The notes: generated by a model from the sequence alone, not told the origin. Counted from the first letter of the stretch, positions 1-9,502 are shown. The stretch: 64,000 bases of DNA from Opitutales bacterium (GCA_018700525.1 JABITN010000136.1:1-64000); one strand, 5' to 3'. Translations and numbers: made by a program.

Positions 1-178
1 AGCGAGCCGTAGTTGTTTTGCCAGTACCTCTTGGTCCGACAAATAAATACGCGTGGGCAATTCGATTCTGATTGATCGCATTCTTGAGGGTGCGGACGAC
101 ATGGTCCTGCCCAACGAGATCGTCGAATTTCTGTGGGCGCCACTTTCGAGCAATTACCTGATAGCCAACCGAAGACAT
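1..178 (-). CDS. dnaX: DNA polymerase III gamma/tau subunit, N-terminal part (cut by window edge)
   Basis: The minus strand from the ATG at 178 reads [20 protein letters not shown], then LVGQDHVV, and ends near the Walker A motif GPRGTGKTT at about residues 48-56. This is the conserved start of the clamp-loader ATPase DnaX: the RKWRP..F.D..GQ..V..TL.NAI signature followed by the P-loop. DnaX forms the motor of the clamp loader that puts the beta sliding clamp on DNA during replication. Only the first 59 or so residues are inside the window, so full length and any tau extension cannot be judged. An SRP RNA gene lies about 220 bp upstream on the same strand, a neighbourhood seen in other bacteria. 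Confidence 0.93.
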   Translation of the reverse strand, partial: MSSVGYQVIARKWRPQKFDDLVGQDHVVRTLKNAINQNRIAHAYLFVGPRGTGKTTTAR

Positions 179-269
179 AGGAATTGGATTAACCGCAAAC
201 CTCGCGAAGAACGCAAAGATTTTCTTTAGAGACTGTTGAATAAAACACGAATCGCTCTCTCCTGTATCC

Positions 270-349
270 TGTAGGAGCGGGTTTATCCCGCGATAGTTTC
301 GATTAAAAAAAACGGCAAAGAGGAATCGCGAGATAAACCCGCTCCGACA
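270..349. repeat. 80-bp dispersed inverted repeat, family A, copy 1
   Basis: The left arm TGTAGGAGCGGGTTTATCCC (270-289) continues with GCGAT, and the right arm is nearly its reverse complement (about 325-349), so the RNA would fold into one long hairpin. A second copy of the same length and arrangement lies at 63253-63333. The middle parts also match (both have GAGGAATCGCG before the right arm), so the copies are homologous elements rather than unrelated hairpins. This copy sits between ffs and dnaX. It resembles REP or MITE-type intergenic elements; no transposase is nearby. Confidence 0.75.
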
Positions 350-395
350 TTATCGTATTCACCTCCCATCACTCTACTCTTTAAAAGGGGGGGCA

Positions 396-500
396 AAAGG
401 TGGCCAGGCACCCTACGGCGCATGTAGAGCGTGACTACCGTTGCTGCCTTCCGACCCTGGCGGAGTTTGCCCGACCGACATCGCATAGGACCTGACCGCC
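396..500 (-). ncRNA. ffs: Signal recognition particle RNA, small bacterial type (4.5S)
   Basis: On the minus strand the sequence GGCGGTCAGGTCC (from about 500) pairs with the 3' end GGTGCCTGGCCACC near 399. Between them lie GGTCGGGCAAACTCCGCCAG and GTCGGAAGGCAGCAACGG, the hallmark of SRP domain IV with its GGAA tetraloop and asymmetric internal loop. The run of T after the 3' arm fits the transcript end. The RNA binds Ffh and FtsY to target nascent membrane and secreted proteins. The ends are estimated from base pairing. A 67-codon open frame across this RNA is an artefact. Confidence 0.9.
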
Positions 501-556
501 GATGAACCTGACGCTCCTCTTTCGGGATTCAATACCAAACTTCAAGAATTGCTCGA

Positions 557-1300
557 TTAATTCTCCGAGGCCGATTCTTCCTCGAGCTCCGGCTCCGGAT
601 AAACGCGCATTCGTCGAATTTCGACCTGAACCCTAAGTGAATCCGCCCTCCTCGGCGGCTTAATCAGCACCAAAGTACCATACTCCGGATGCGCTCTAAA
701 TCCCGTAGAATACACGATCTTCCACCGGTCGCCCGCAACGACAGCCAATTCGATCGGCATCTCGCCAATCGCCTCCGCATCATAATTCAAATCCGCCCCA
801 AACCCAAAATCCAGAGGAAACGAGTCATCGCCCAGTCGACCCATCAGTCGAGCCCCAGTCAAATTGAAGAAACGAATCGTTCCCCCTTCGAAAATCCCCG
901 GACTCTCGTCCGCAACCATAACCGTATAAGGCAAATTCCGAACAACGTCGCGTTTCGCCAGAAACACCAGCAAAGCCCTAGAATCGATATCATCGAAATT
1001 CACGACTGCCACCACTTGCTCGAACTCACGACCCTGCTCATCCTTTAAGATTTTGAAAAACGAGACCTCATCAGCTCCCTCCGGCAATCGTTGCACGGTC
1101 GTTCGAAATCGAGGATCAAACGCGATCTCAACGACCTCATCATCCGCATCGTAGTAATGAAGACCTTCGAAAAGATCGTCTCCAAACGCGCGGGCCGTGA
1201 AGAGAAAGGAATCATCCAAAGCCGCCGCGTTGGACACATCCACTCCAACGCTCAAACGAGCGAACGCAAAAAGCAGCAAGCAAACCCCTCGGATTCTCAT
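557..1300 (-). CDS. Secreted protein of unknown function, last gene of the pseudopilin operon
   Basis: This 247-residue protein starts with a hydrophobic stretch (LLLFAFARLSVGV) that looks like a signal peptide. The rest has no helix-rich or membrane segment; it alternates short hydrophobic and charged stretches, suggesting a beta-rich fold. The last 12 residues are acidic. I recognise no domain. Its ATG overlaps the stop codon of the preceding large pseudopilin gene by the ATGA arrangement, so the two are probably translationally coupled. Being locked at the end of the five-gene pseudopilin operon, it may be a periplasmic partner or substrate of the pilus-like fibre. That role is inference only. 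Confidence 0.75.
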   Translation of the reverse strand: MRIRGVCLLLFAFARLSVGVDVSNAAALDDSFLFTARAFGDDLFEGLHYYDADDEVVEIAFDPRFRTTVQRLPEGADEVSFFKILKDEQGREFEQVVAVVNFDDIDSRALLVFLAKRDVVRNLPYTVMVADESPGIFEGGTIRFFNLTGARLMGRLGDDSFPLDFGFGADLNYDAEAIGEMPIELAVVAGDRWKIVYSTGFRAHPEYGTLVLIKPPRRADSLRVQVEIRRMRVYPEPELEEESASEN

Positions 1301-4300
1301 AGCTCGTCCCCCGTCATCCAGCGAAACGCGATTACCTTAAATTGGCGGCCAAACTCGCCGGGAGCCTCTCCCGTTGGTGCCATAACATCTCCGCTATTCG
1401 GATCCGTTGAATGTTTCGCATGCGTGCGCTGCACAATCGCCTCGCAATACGCTCGAGCCAAAATCTCTTGATCATCAAAAGGGTTAACCGCATCGCCATA
1501 CGCTCGAATCACGAACGTATCGCTACGAGCAGACAAAAACGGAGCGATCGCGGTCAACACGTCTTGTTGAGTCAAATAACTAGACGTGTAAGTTTCCGTA
1601 TTCGTTCCATTAAGACCCGCTTCGCTTATCGCCGTCTTAATAACGCCCGAATCGATAAAATCCTGCAAACTTACAAAAGGCCCCATTGGAGCAATCGTCC
1701 CTTGTCGCCGCGCTCGAATCCCCTTCACTATTTTCAAAGCGAAAAGCTCTATCTCCGCATCGGAAAACGACCGCAGTCCTTTGCGAAACCGTTCGCGGGT
1801 TACATCATCCGCATCTGTAGCATAAACTCCCTGCCACGTCTCCTCGGCCGACTGCGAAAAACGGAGAAACTGATTCGAGCCTGCCAAATTCAACTCAGTC
1901 GCACCACCTGCACCATCAGCATACTCCCAAGCCCCCAATCGAATGCTCTTCAACAATGAAGCCCACGCTTCCACGGAAGTTGAATTAATATTAAACGCTC
2001 CATTTAGATAAAGGTGCTTTGCAGAATCTATATTTATTACGTCATTAATCGGAGGATTACCCGCAACCGTCATCCGTCCATTCGGCAGAGCATCCCCAAC
2101 CTCCCAATTGGTAGAATCGACCTGCGGTACTGTAGAAAGGAAATATCGGTCAAAAACATCGTTAATCGATCCTGCAGCGCCCGCCGTCACCGCATCCGCC
2201 AAACTCATCCCCAAGTGCCCTCGCACTCCTGATGGAAACTCCGCCATTTGCAAAGCACCCAATGAAAGAAACTCCTGACGCGGAAGCTCGAAAATCGGAA
2301 TATTGTGAGTCACATCAGGAGAACCAATATCATTGTGCCCTAATAACCCAACGGCGGAAGCTTCAAAGAAATGCTCAACAGAATTGGCATTTCCGGGAAG
2401 CTTATAATCTGAATCGAACATCGAACTCAGTACCCCTGGATTCAAGGCTCCGCTTCGAGGATCAAAGCCAACCCAATCGACATCAGAATCTCTCGGATCC
2501 CCAACTTCCCACACATACGCGATATTTGGAAATTCTGTATTCTTAACGGGAACAGGACTCGTATTCATAGATAAATACGCTCCTGTATTTACTCGGAATT
2601 CGCTAACAACTTCGCCATCGATTTCCAAATCAAATTCAGGGGTCCAAGCAGGAATATCAAAATAGATACGATCCAAAATGTCACCCCTACCCGAAGATGG
2701 GCTCGCAATAGAAGTGTAATCCGGTAGTCCACTTGTATAGAATTTCAAAGGATCTTCAGCCGGGGGGGCAGATGATTCGGCTAAAAATACTCGATTCGTA
2801 CCGTCTAGCGGATCAAATACTCCGACAAATGAACGCGTTTCCCCTGGGTTCCATTGCTCCCCCAGCCCACTTGCTGTAATTTCGAACTCAGTAACGCCAG
2901 ACATCAAATCGGAAAACCCGACTGGATCACTAGTTAAAAAGGTTACGGATGCCCGAGTATAAGTGGCCCTAAATCCATCCGACCCCGAGACCACATGAGG
3001 ATTCTTCAACCGAAAAACGAGCGGCGTTGTCGTCTCAATAGCACTCGTATATGGATTCATCAGCCGAACGCTAAATTCCAATTGACCCATAACCGCACTT
3101 GTTTCCGTAATTGGAGCCAAATTCGGAGCGATCAGACGCACCGCCAATTTCATTCCCGTCAATACCGGCGCTATTGAAGGACGAGGACTGCCTACACCGA
3201 ATATGGTCTCCTTTGCCCCTATCTCATAAACCCGCGTCAATGCACTGGGCGAAGTAGAAACCAAAGCTCCAACATTCAAATACGGCATCAACGTATCATT
3301 AACAAAAACATCCGGACTGGAATCCGGAAAATCGACCGACTCCATTACAGATAGATCTCTCCTCAACCCTCCCCTCTGCGTATCCACGATCAACCCACGA
3401 GAAAGAGAAGCTGCATCATGAAACCGCAATAGTACGTCATTATACGTTAGCCCATCCAACATTGATCTAACAGTACTCGATCCTGCTGCCCTATATCCTT
3501 CCCTTAACGCAAGATCACTAACAATAGACCCAAGACGAGCGTCGGTCGCAACCAACTGCCTTGAATTGACTTCCCAGTGGTTTCGATGTCCTAACATTTG
3601 CAAAAGGCGAATTTGATCCGGGGTTCCGATATTCTCAGTTAACTCATCAGCATCATCATCGATCGAATAACCATCATGCATTACATCCGGCACAGAGTCT
3701 TTTATAAGATAACTAGCCTTCACCCCGTTATCCCCAACCCAATAAGCATAATGGCCGATCGCCGCCTCTACGGCATCGTCCATGCCAACAATATTTTCCG
3801 ACTCCACCGCTATTTTAGGTACGGAAATATCATGTAACGCCTGATCGGCTCCTGAGTTTTTGGGTTTAGCCGAGCTCTCTCCAACGAGTTTCACGAGATC
3901 ATTCGAAGTGTTTAATCCTGCGACAAATGGATTCACACCTTGAGAATCACTCGTCAAATCGTAATCCTCATCCAGCGGACGGGTCACCAACCATACCGGA
4001 GTATCCGTTGTATTATCCACATTCCAAACTCCAGTCCAATGAGGTTGATGCACATTGCTAGTGCCTACAACCGATGGATCATTAAAATCCTCATCAAGAG
4101 TTGCACGGTTTCCATCGGCCGTCGCCGTAATCCGCTGGTCTGGACCTGCGAATTCCTGCAAATCTCCCAATGCCATCTGCAAAGCCAAACGCGCATTCGC
4201 CCTTGCTATTCGGAGTCCTTGATCATACCGGCTTGAAGCAGATTCCACTTGAGTCAGCGACACCAAAGATAGTGCAAGCAAAAGCACAATGCTGGCCAAT

Positions 4301-4365
4301 GAAAATACAAGGATCAGAGCGAATCCCTTGCGGTCCCGAAAAGCGAATCGTTTACGAAGGTCCAT
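1297..4365 (-). CDS. Verru_Chthon cassette protein A-like, large GspK-like pseudopilin
   Basis: The protein (about 1022 residues) opens with a short basic segment, then KGFALILVFSLASIVLLLAL, a prepilin-like leader and transmembrane helix. It lacks the usual Glu at position 5 after the Gly cleavage site, as is known for the tip pseudopilin GspK. The following helix contains ANARLALQMALGDLQ, typical of PilX/GspK-like and Verru_Chthon cassette A proteins. The very long rest is probably periplasmic. I chose the ATG at 4365 rather than the in-frame start 72 bases upstream, because GGAAAGGGAGGG lies just before it and it touches the stop of the preceding gene (TAGAATG). The family was named from Verrucomicrobium and Chthoniobacter; its function is unknown. 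Confidence 0.85.
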   Translation of the reverse strand: MDLRKRFAFRDRKGFALILVFSLASIVLLLALSLVSLTQVESASSRYDQGLRIARANARLALQMALGDLQEFAGPDQRITATADGNRATLDEDFNDPSVVGTSNVHQPHWTGVWNVDNTTDTPVWLVTRPLDEDYDLTSDSQGVNPFVAGLNTSNDLVKLVGESSAKPKNSGADQALHDISVPKIAVESENIVGMDDAVEAAIGHYAYWVGDNGVKASYLIKDSVPDVMHDGYSIDDDADELTENIGTPDQIRLLQMLGHRNHWEVNSRQLVATDARLGSIVSDLALREGYRAAGSSTVRSMLDGLTYNDVLLRFHDAASLSRGLIVDTQRGGLRRDLSVMESVDFPDSSPDVFVNDTLMPYLNVGALVSTSPSALTRVYEIGAKETIFGVGSPRPSIAPVLTGMKLAVRLIAPNLAPITETSAVMGQLEFSVRLMNPYTSAIETTTPLVFRLKNPHVVSGSDGFRATYTRASVTFLTSDPVGFSDLMSGVTEFEITASGLGEQWNPGETRSFVGVFDPLDGTNRVFLAESSAPPAEDPLKFYTSGLPDYTSIASPSSGRGDILDRIYFDIPAWTPEFDLEIDGEVVSEFRVNTGAYLSMNTSPVPVKNTEFPNIAYVWEVGDPRDSDVDWVGFDPRSGALNPGVLSSMFDSDYKLPGNANSVEHFFEASAVGLLGHNDIGSPDVTHNIPIFELPRQEFLSLGALQMAEFPSGVRGHLGMSLADAVTAGAAGSINDVFDRYFLSTVPQVDSTNWEVGDALPNGRMTVAGNPPINDVINIDSAKHLYLNGAFNINSTSVEAWASLLKSIRLGAWEYADGAGGATELNLAGSNQFLRFSQSAEETWQGVYATDADDVTRERFRKGLRSFSDAEIELFALKIVKGIRARRQGTIAPMGPFVSLQDFIDSGVIKTAISEAGLNGTNTETYTSSYLTQQDVLTAIAPFLSARSDTFVIRAYGDAVNPFDDQEILARAYCEAIVQRTHAKHSTDPNSGDVMAPTGEAPGEFGRQFKVIAFRWMTGDEL

Positions 4366-4366
4366 T

Positions 4367-5320
4367 CTATAACCCTCCCTTTCCACCGACTCTAATATAA
4401 CGTCGATACAGCCGAGATTTTTTTTCGACGGTTTCAACCCAAAGACTATCGTCTCCCGCCTCTTCCATTTCTAGAATTTCATCCGCTCCGTCTTGATTCA
4501 AAACACGTAGAAACACTTCAACAACATCCGGGTATCGATCTTCATCATCCGCCGCTTCTAAAAATGTCGATCCTCGATGAAACAGACTTTCAACCGATGA
4601 CTCTAACGCGCTACTCTCATCCGCTGGAAAGATCAATCGCAGACCGTCCGGCGCATCATCTCCGCTAGGGTCCTGGTTCACTGGATCAGTTTCATAAACA
4701 TACAAACGCACACCAAAATCCACCACATTGATCGCAAGAATATTTCCTCGGTCCGTGCCAACAATATAACCACTAGCTCCCAAATACATCCCACTTTCAA
4801 AATCGAAAACATCACTCGACGCGTCAATCAAAGCAGCCTCCGCCTCAAGAACGGTCGCCTTCATCGAAGCTACGTTTCTATATAACATATAGCGAGCCTC
4901 ACCCACGCCATCCTTTATGGTCGTGCGAATAATCCGATATCCTACGGCATTGAAACTCGGTGCGGCGGTAAACATTCGCACCCATGATCCAGCCCAGCCG
5001 TATTGATGCAGAGACGGGTCAAAGCCATCGGCAATCGGGCGTTTGGTTCCGCCTTCCCATTTCGCACCCGAATTGTCATTCAACACATCGACCGCAAACA
5101 TCACATCATCGCCTTCCCGAAAAAACGCCGATTCGAAATCGCGGGCGATTGTATCCAAAGCGCCTCGCCCCTCCGTTTCACGCGCTACCGAATCGCCCAC
5201 ATGATCCCAAGCAATTACGAAGTCGCGCCCAATCGATATGAAGAAATAGCCGATTACGGCAGTGACGCCCAAAGCGGCCATCAGCTCGATCAAAGTAAAT
5301 CCGTTTCGGCTCACTCTCAT
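4367..5320 (-). CDS. Verru_Chthon cassette protein C-like, GspJ-like pseudopilin
   Basis: The 317-residue protein begins MRVSRNGFTLIELMAALGVT, a textbook type IV prepilin/pseudopilin leader with Gly before the cleavage site and Glu at position 5, followed by one transmembrane helix. After the helix comes RGALDTIARDFESAFF, resembling the post-helix segment of GspJ-type minor pseudopilins. It should be processed by a prepilin peptidase and sit in a periplasmic pseudopilus. Its start overlaps the stop of the gene upstream by four bases (5317-5320), and its stop abuts the next gene, so it is in a tight operon. Assignment to cassette family C is from leader, size and gene order. Confidence 0.85.
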   Translation of the reverse strand: MRVSRNGFTLIELMAALGVTAVIGYFFISIGRDFVIAWDHVGDSVARETEGRGALDTIARDFESAFFREGDDVMFAVDVLNDNSGAKWEGGTKRPIADGFDPSLHQYGWAGSWVRMFTAAPSFNAVGYRIIRTTIKDGVGEARYMLYRNVASMKATVLEAEAALIDASSDVFDFESGMYLGASGYIVGTDRGNILAINVVDFGVRLYVYETDPVNQDPSGDDAPDGLRLIFPADESSALESSVESLFHRGSTFLEAADDEDRYPDVVEVFLRVLNQDGADEILEMEEAGDDSLWVETVEKKSRLYRRYIRVGGKGGL

Positions 5321-5856
5321 TTGCTCAAAACAACCGGCAGAACCAACTGCTGCAGCCCTTCTGCGTTGTCTTCATTATTGACAAACCCTCCCTCGGAATC
5401 GGAAACGAATATCGGCCAAATAACATTAAACAAAAATACACGATAAGCATCGCTTGCATTGTACGCGTAATCAACCGGAGCAGTGACCGTTACTTTATAA
5501 TATTTCTCGCCATCTGCCATCGACACTCCGTTTTGCTCAATCGATTGCAAATCCTGACTGCCATAGAATTCCACATCGCTCGAAAGAAAGGATTCATTGA
5601 AGACATCGTACGCAAGATCTTCTCCGATCGGGCCAGCCCCCGCATCAACAATCGTCGCCCCCCTCAATTCAAGCTCTAGCAACGATTTTATTTCGACCGC
5701 ATTCGGAGCCTGTAAATCGGTCTCGGAATCTCGATACGACAAGGCAACCAAACCAATAGCCGGTACCACAATAATTGCAAAGACCGCCAAAGCCAAAACC
5801 ACCTCCAACAAACTGAAAGCCCATGATTTACGATTTTCGTTCCACTCCCTTTTCAT
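5317..5856 (-). CDS. Verru_Chthon cassette protein B-like, GspI-like pseudopilin
   Basis: This 179-residue protein has a basic start and then SWAFSLLEVVLALAVFAIIV. This is a prepilin leader with Ala instead of Gly before Phe but with Glu at position 5 kept. The LLEVvLALAvFA pattern is characteristic of GspI minor pseudopilins and of Verru_Chthon cassette B. It ends with a beta-rich C-terminal part. It overlaps the upstream gene at 5853-5856 and the downstream gene at 5317-5320. In type II secretion, GspI nucleates the pseudopilus tip with GspJ and GspK, and the homologous order here suggests a similar tip role. Confidence 0.83.
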   Translation of the reverse strand: MKREWNENRKSWAFSLLEVVLALAVFAIIVVPAIGLVALSYRDSETDLQAPNAVEIKSLLELELRGATIVDAGAGPIGEDLAYDVFNESFLSSDVEFYGSQDLQSIEQNGVSMADGEKYYKVTVTAPVDYAYNASDAYRVFLFNVIWPIFVSDSEGGFVNNEDNAEGLQQLVLPVVLSK

Positions 5857-6632
5857 AAGGCATCCGGATCGTCCACCGCGTAACTAACGCCATTAAGTCG
5901 AAGCATAACCCCTTTGGCTTGCTCGCTATTCTCGAACAGCAAGCCACCACCACTTTCATACCGTGCCAACCCTACGACCAAGTGATTACTTTGCGAACCA
6001 CCCGCAGCCGAGCATACAGAAAAACCTACGCCCTTCACGCGACCATCCGGACCGAATTGATAGCCAATCCAATTCTGTTCCTCACCTGTCGCCGCATCAA
6101 GAGCGACTGTACTCATAACCGGATACTCGATCGCTCCAATCGCTTTCGTCGAAACCCCATTTGAACAATGATACTGACTTCGAACATCCGGATCGGCTCC
6201 CGCCAATGGCCACAAAGCATCGAAACCAAACCCATCCGTCTCAGCATCTTCACTGGATTGCGGAACAAAATAAACGCCCTTGGGTAAATAGACTCCCGAG
6301 TGAGCCGCTTTCCAATTCGTTGAATTGTACTCCTCTTCCACAATCACGCCTGCGTATCGCAGAAACTTTTCCTCATCGGCGCTATCGTAGTTAATGATGA
6401 GCATTGCATTGCTCCCTTGCATAATTGCTTGATTGCGAGCGAAACGGAGTAATCCGTGCAATGTATTCCGAGCCGCGTTCACCGCCCCAGGAGGAGAGCT
6501 CGCTTGATAAGCGACAAAGCCCATAGTCGAGAGCGTTATCATAATAGAGAGCACGACGAGCATCTCCAACAACGTAAAACCGCTTTTCGAACGCCCCTGG
6601 CCCCTTAACTGTTTCCTTCGGTAAACCATCAC
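5853..6632 (-). CDS. Verru_Chthon cassette protein D-like, GspH-like pseudopilin
   Basis: The 259-residue product has a basic N-terminus then SGFTLLEMLVVLSIMITLST, a clear pseudopilin leader with Glu5 and a single transmembrane helix. After it comes AARNTLHGLLRFARNQAIMQ, very like the GspH/FimT pattern (a..L...l..aRs.Ai). The C-terminal part is predicted to be a periplasmic beta domain. It is the second gene of the operon, overlapping the GspG-like gene by four bases. The family match is to Verru_Chthon cassette D; equating it with GspH is my inference from the post-helix motif and position. Confidence 0.83.
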   Translation of the reverse strand: MMVYRRKQLRGQGRSKSGFTLLEMLVVLSIMITLSTMGFVAYQASSPPGAVNAARNTLHGLLRFARNQAIMQGSNAMLIINYDSADEEKFLRYAGVIVEEEYNSTNWKAAHSGVYLPKGVYFVPQSSEDAETDGFGFDALWPLAGADPDVRSQYHCSNGVSTKAIGAIEYPVMSTVALDAATGEEQNWIGYQFGPDGRVKGVGFSVCSAAGGSQSNHLVVGLARYESGGGLLFENSEQAKGVMLRLNGVSYAVDDPDAL

Positions 6633-7204
6633 TGAGCATAGATGTTATCCAAATTCTTAGAATCGCTTTGATTCTTTTTGCCAGCTAGGGTCACTTCGCT
6701 ATACTTGCCATCAGGCCCCGCCGAAAACAGCACGTAGTTGAAATTCTCCCAATCTTCGTCATCCGGATCGAATCGGTACCGATATGGATTGCCCCAAGGA
6801 TCGACGATCGCATTCAGCAGAACCGCAGGCGTTTCACCGACAATCGGAAATTCATCGCTGCCAAACTCCATAGCATTCCGATCAATCAGAATTTTGAAAT
6901 TTCCAACTTCGCCGTTCGGAGCAAGGCGACCAGCCAATGCGTTAAACAGAATATCCTCCATCGAAGAAAGTCCCGCTACTGTCATTTCTTTGGGATACTC
7001 GCCAAAAGTCCCCTTATAGTCCTCGAGCATTTGCTGAATTCGAACCATATCCGTGCTCGCACGTTTTCCCGAAGAATCGCCCAAAACACCGCTAAAGCTC
7101 ACAGCCAAGATCCCAGCGAGGATGACGATGATCGAAATCGTCCCGATCAATTCAATGAGCGTAAACCCCTGCCGCTTTCTAACCTGTTCCCTTCCGACTC
7201 GCAT
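6629..7204 (-). CDS. GspG-like major pseudopilin
   Basis: The protein (191 residues) starts with a basic leader and then QGFTLIELIGTISIIVILAG, a canonical pseudopilin signal and helix. The C-terminal half contains DPWGNPYRYRF and then FSAGPDGK. These match the GspG signature (DPWGNPY ... SxGxDG) that forms the calcium-binding region of major type II secretion pseudopilins. It is the first gene of the operon; the intergenic space of 130 bp to acs holds the likely promoter. The usual GspG is about 140 residues, so this one has an extended middle and tail. No secretin, GspE or GspF gene is in the window, so the assembly machinery must be elsewhere. Confidence 0.88.
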   Translation of the reverse strand: MRVGREQVRKRQGFTLIELIGTISIIVILAGILAVSFSGVLGDSSGKRASTDMVRIQQMLEDYKGTFGEYPKEMTVAGLSSMEDILFNALAGRLAPNGEVGNFKILIDRNAMEFGSDEFPIVGETPAVLLNAIVDPWGNPYRYRFDPDDEDWENFNYVLFSAGPDGKYSEVTLAGKKNQSDSKNLDNIYAQ

Positions 7205-7334
7205 CTACCCACTCCTTATCACCTCCACCGGAACTGCGCACCCGCTTTGTTAACGATGAAGGTGTAATAAAGATGAAGGTTGAAGGCATAAGGTTTATAA
7301 GGAGAGCCCTTCCTCGAACCTTCATCCTTACGCC

Positions 7335-9278
7335 TTATCCCGCCTGGAGAGCCTTCACTACGGAAACGTCTTCGAGCGTCGTGGTGTCACCGTGAATCTC
7401 TTTGCCCGCTGCGATGTCCTTGAGTAAGCGACGCATGATTTTACCGCTACGCGTTTTCGGCAACGCTGGAGCGAAACGAATTTCGTCTGGCTTGGCAAAC
7501 GCTCCGATCTCTCCGCCGACATGATTTCGCAAAATCGCCTTCAGTTTGTCATCACCTTCAATACCTTCCTTTAAAGTAACGAACGCGACAACGGCGCTGC
7601 CCTTTACTTCGTGAGGCCGGCCGACGATCGCCGCTTCCGCAACGGAATGATGGCTAACCAAAGCACTTTCGATCTCCGCAGTCCCGAGTCGGTGTCCGGA
7701 AACATTCAATACATCATCAATTCGGCCGACAATCCAGAAATACCCGTCTTTGTCTTCTCGGCAACCATCGCCGCAGAAATACACGCCGTCGTACTCGCTC
7801 CAATAAGTATCCTTGTACCGCTTATTATCGCCATAAAGCGTACGCAACATCGATGGCCAAGGCTGGGTAAGCACAAGCTTGCCGCTCTCTCCTTTACGAA
7901 CTGCCTTTCCTTCGTCGTTAAAAACTTTCGCAACTACTCCGAAAAACGGTAAACCCGCCGAGCCAGGCTTCGACGCCACCGCTCCAGGCAAAGTAGTGAT
8001 CATGATGCCGCCCGTTTCGGTTTGCCACCATGTATCCACGATCGGACAACGCCCGCCGCCAACTGTCTTGTGATACCACTTCCAGACTTCCGGGTTGATT
8101 GGCTCGCCAACCGATCCTAGCAAGCGCAAGGAACTCAAATCGTGTTTCTTGATGTGCTGGTCGCCCCATTTCATGAACGCACGAATCGCCGTCGGGGCCG
8201 TGTAGAAGATCGTTACCTTGTGCCGGTCCACGATCGACCAAAAGCGATCCGGTCCCGGTTCATTCGGCGCACCTTCGTAAATTACGTTCGTACCGCCATT
8301 GCTCAGAATTCCATAAACCACATAACTGTGACCCGTAATCCAGCCGATATCAGCCGTGCACCAATACGTGTCGCTCTCCTTCAGATCGAAAACGTACTTC
8401 GACGTAATCGTCGTCCCAAGCAAATAACCTCCACTGGTATGCAAGACGCCCTTTGGCTTCCCGGTACTGCCACTTGTATATAGAACGAATAGCGGCGTTT
8501 CGCTATCGAATGCCTTCGCTTTATGCACATGCGACGCTTCAGCGATCACATCGTGCCACCAATAATCGCGGCCTGCTTTCATACTAACGCGATTGCCGAT
8601 ACGTTTAAGCGTGATCACGCTTTCTACCGACTTACAGCCCTTTAGAGCCGCATTTACGTTTTTCTTGAGATCGATGATTTTACCGCGGCGCCAACCGCCA
8701 TCAGCCGTAATTACGATCTTGGCCGAGCAATCATTGACCCGATCCTTTATCGATTCCGAGCTAAATCCACCGAAAATCACCGTGTGGATCGCTCCTATCC
8801 GAGCACAGGACAGCATAGCCACAACTGCCTCCCCAACCATCGGCATATAAATGGCAACTCGATCGCCCTTCTTCACGCCGAGCGCTTCAAGTGCATTGGA
8901 GAACTTACAGATCTCTACATGTAACTGCCTGTAAGTTAGAGTCTTCTGATCTCCAGGCTCTCCTTCAAATATCAATGCGGCCTTGTTTTCTCGAGGCGTA
9001 CCCAAGTGACGATCGACGCAATTCTCGCAAACATTGAGCTTCCCGCCAACAAACCATTTCGCGTGCGGTTCTTTCCACTTGAGAGTCTCCTTCCATGGCT
9101 TCCGCCACTGCAGCAAATCTTTTGCTTGAGTATTCCAAAACTTTTCTGGATTGTTAACAGATTCCGAGTAAAGCCTCTTGTATTCGGCCATACTTTGAAC
9201 GGCAGTCTCTTTTCTGAATTCCTGAGAAGGCGAAATCTTTTCACCATCTCTCGCTACTGAAGTAATCTTGTCTGCCAC
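7335..9278 (-). CDS. acs: Acetyl-CoA synthetase (AMP-forming)
   Basis: The 647-residue length is normal for the family. The enzyme turns acetate, ATP and CoA into acetyl-CoA through an acetyl-adenylate. Visible signatures are the ANL-family P-loop [11 protein letters not shown] near residue 270, the WWQTETGG motif around residue 415, and the C-terminal [12 protein letters not shown] near residue 613, whose Lys is the adenylation residue regulated by acetylation in other bacteria. The start is a GTG at 9278. It is oriented away from rho; the 224-bp divergent gap should hold both promoters. Confidence 0.95.
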   Translation of the reverse strand: MADKITSVARDGEKISPSQEFRKETAVQSMAEYKRLYSESVNNPEKFWNTQAKDLLQWRKPWKETLKWKEPHAKWFVGGKLNVCENCVDRHLGTPRENKAALIFEGEPGDQKTLTYRQLHVEICKFSNALEALGVKKGDRVAIYMPMVGEAVVAMLSCARIGAIHTVIFGGFSSESIKDRVNDCSAKIVITADGGWRRGKIIDLKKNVNAALKGCKSVESVITLKRIGNRVSMKAGRDYWWHDVIAEASHVHKAKAFDSETPLFVLYTSGSTGKPKGVLHTSGGYLLGTTITSKYVFDLKESDTYWCTADIGWITGHSYVVYGILSNGGTNVIYEGAPNEPGPDRFWSIVDRHKVTIFYTAPTAIRAFMKWGDQHIKKHDLSSLRLLGSVGEPINPEVWKWYHKTVGGGRCPIVDTWWQTETGGIMITTLPGAVASKPGSAGLPFFGVVAKVFNDEGKAVRKGESGKLVLTQPWPSMLRTLYGDNKRYKDTYWSEYDGVYFCGDGCREDKDGYFWIVGRIDDVLNVSGHRLGTAEIESALVSHHSVAEAAIVGRPHEVKGSAVVAFVTLKEGIEGDDKLKAILRNHVGGEIGAFAKPDEIRFAPALPKTRSGKIMRRLLKDIAAGKEIHGDTTTLEDVSVVKALQAG

Positions 9279-9502
9279 AACTTTTCTTTGGTTTATATTA
9301 GTAAATCAACGGGGGGTTAAAAAGCCGGATACCAGCAAGATCGCAAACAAGGGTCAAGCTTCGGATCTGTGATCAGAATCTCATTTCTGATCAAATCGAT
9401 TTCACGAAACCATGCGAACATGGTATTTTACCGCGTTCGTATCCGCAATTAATTACAATAGCTAACCGTAAAAACTTACACCCGCTTTCAAACGCTAAGC
9501 GT

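Noticed and set aside
283-486. 67-codon minus-strand frame near the left edge
   Set aside because: It runs across the SRP RNA and the family A repeat; the RNA explains the sequence.
689-1471. Long plus-strand frames opposite the secreted protein and pseudopilin genes
   Set aside because: They are antisense to a well-supported operon and have Arg/Ser/His-rich shadow composition.
4366-4437. Upstream start for the large pseudopilin, adding 24 residues
   Set aside because: It would overlap the previous gene by 70 bases and precede the basic leader; the ATG at 4365 has a good ribosome binding site.
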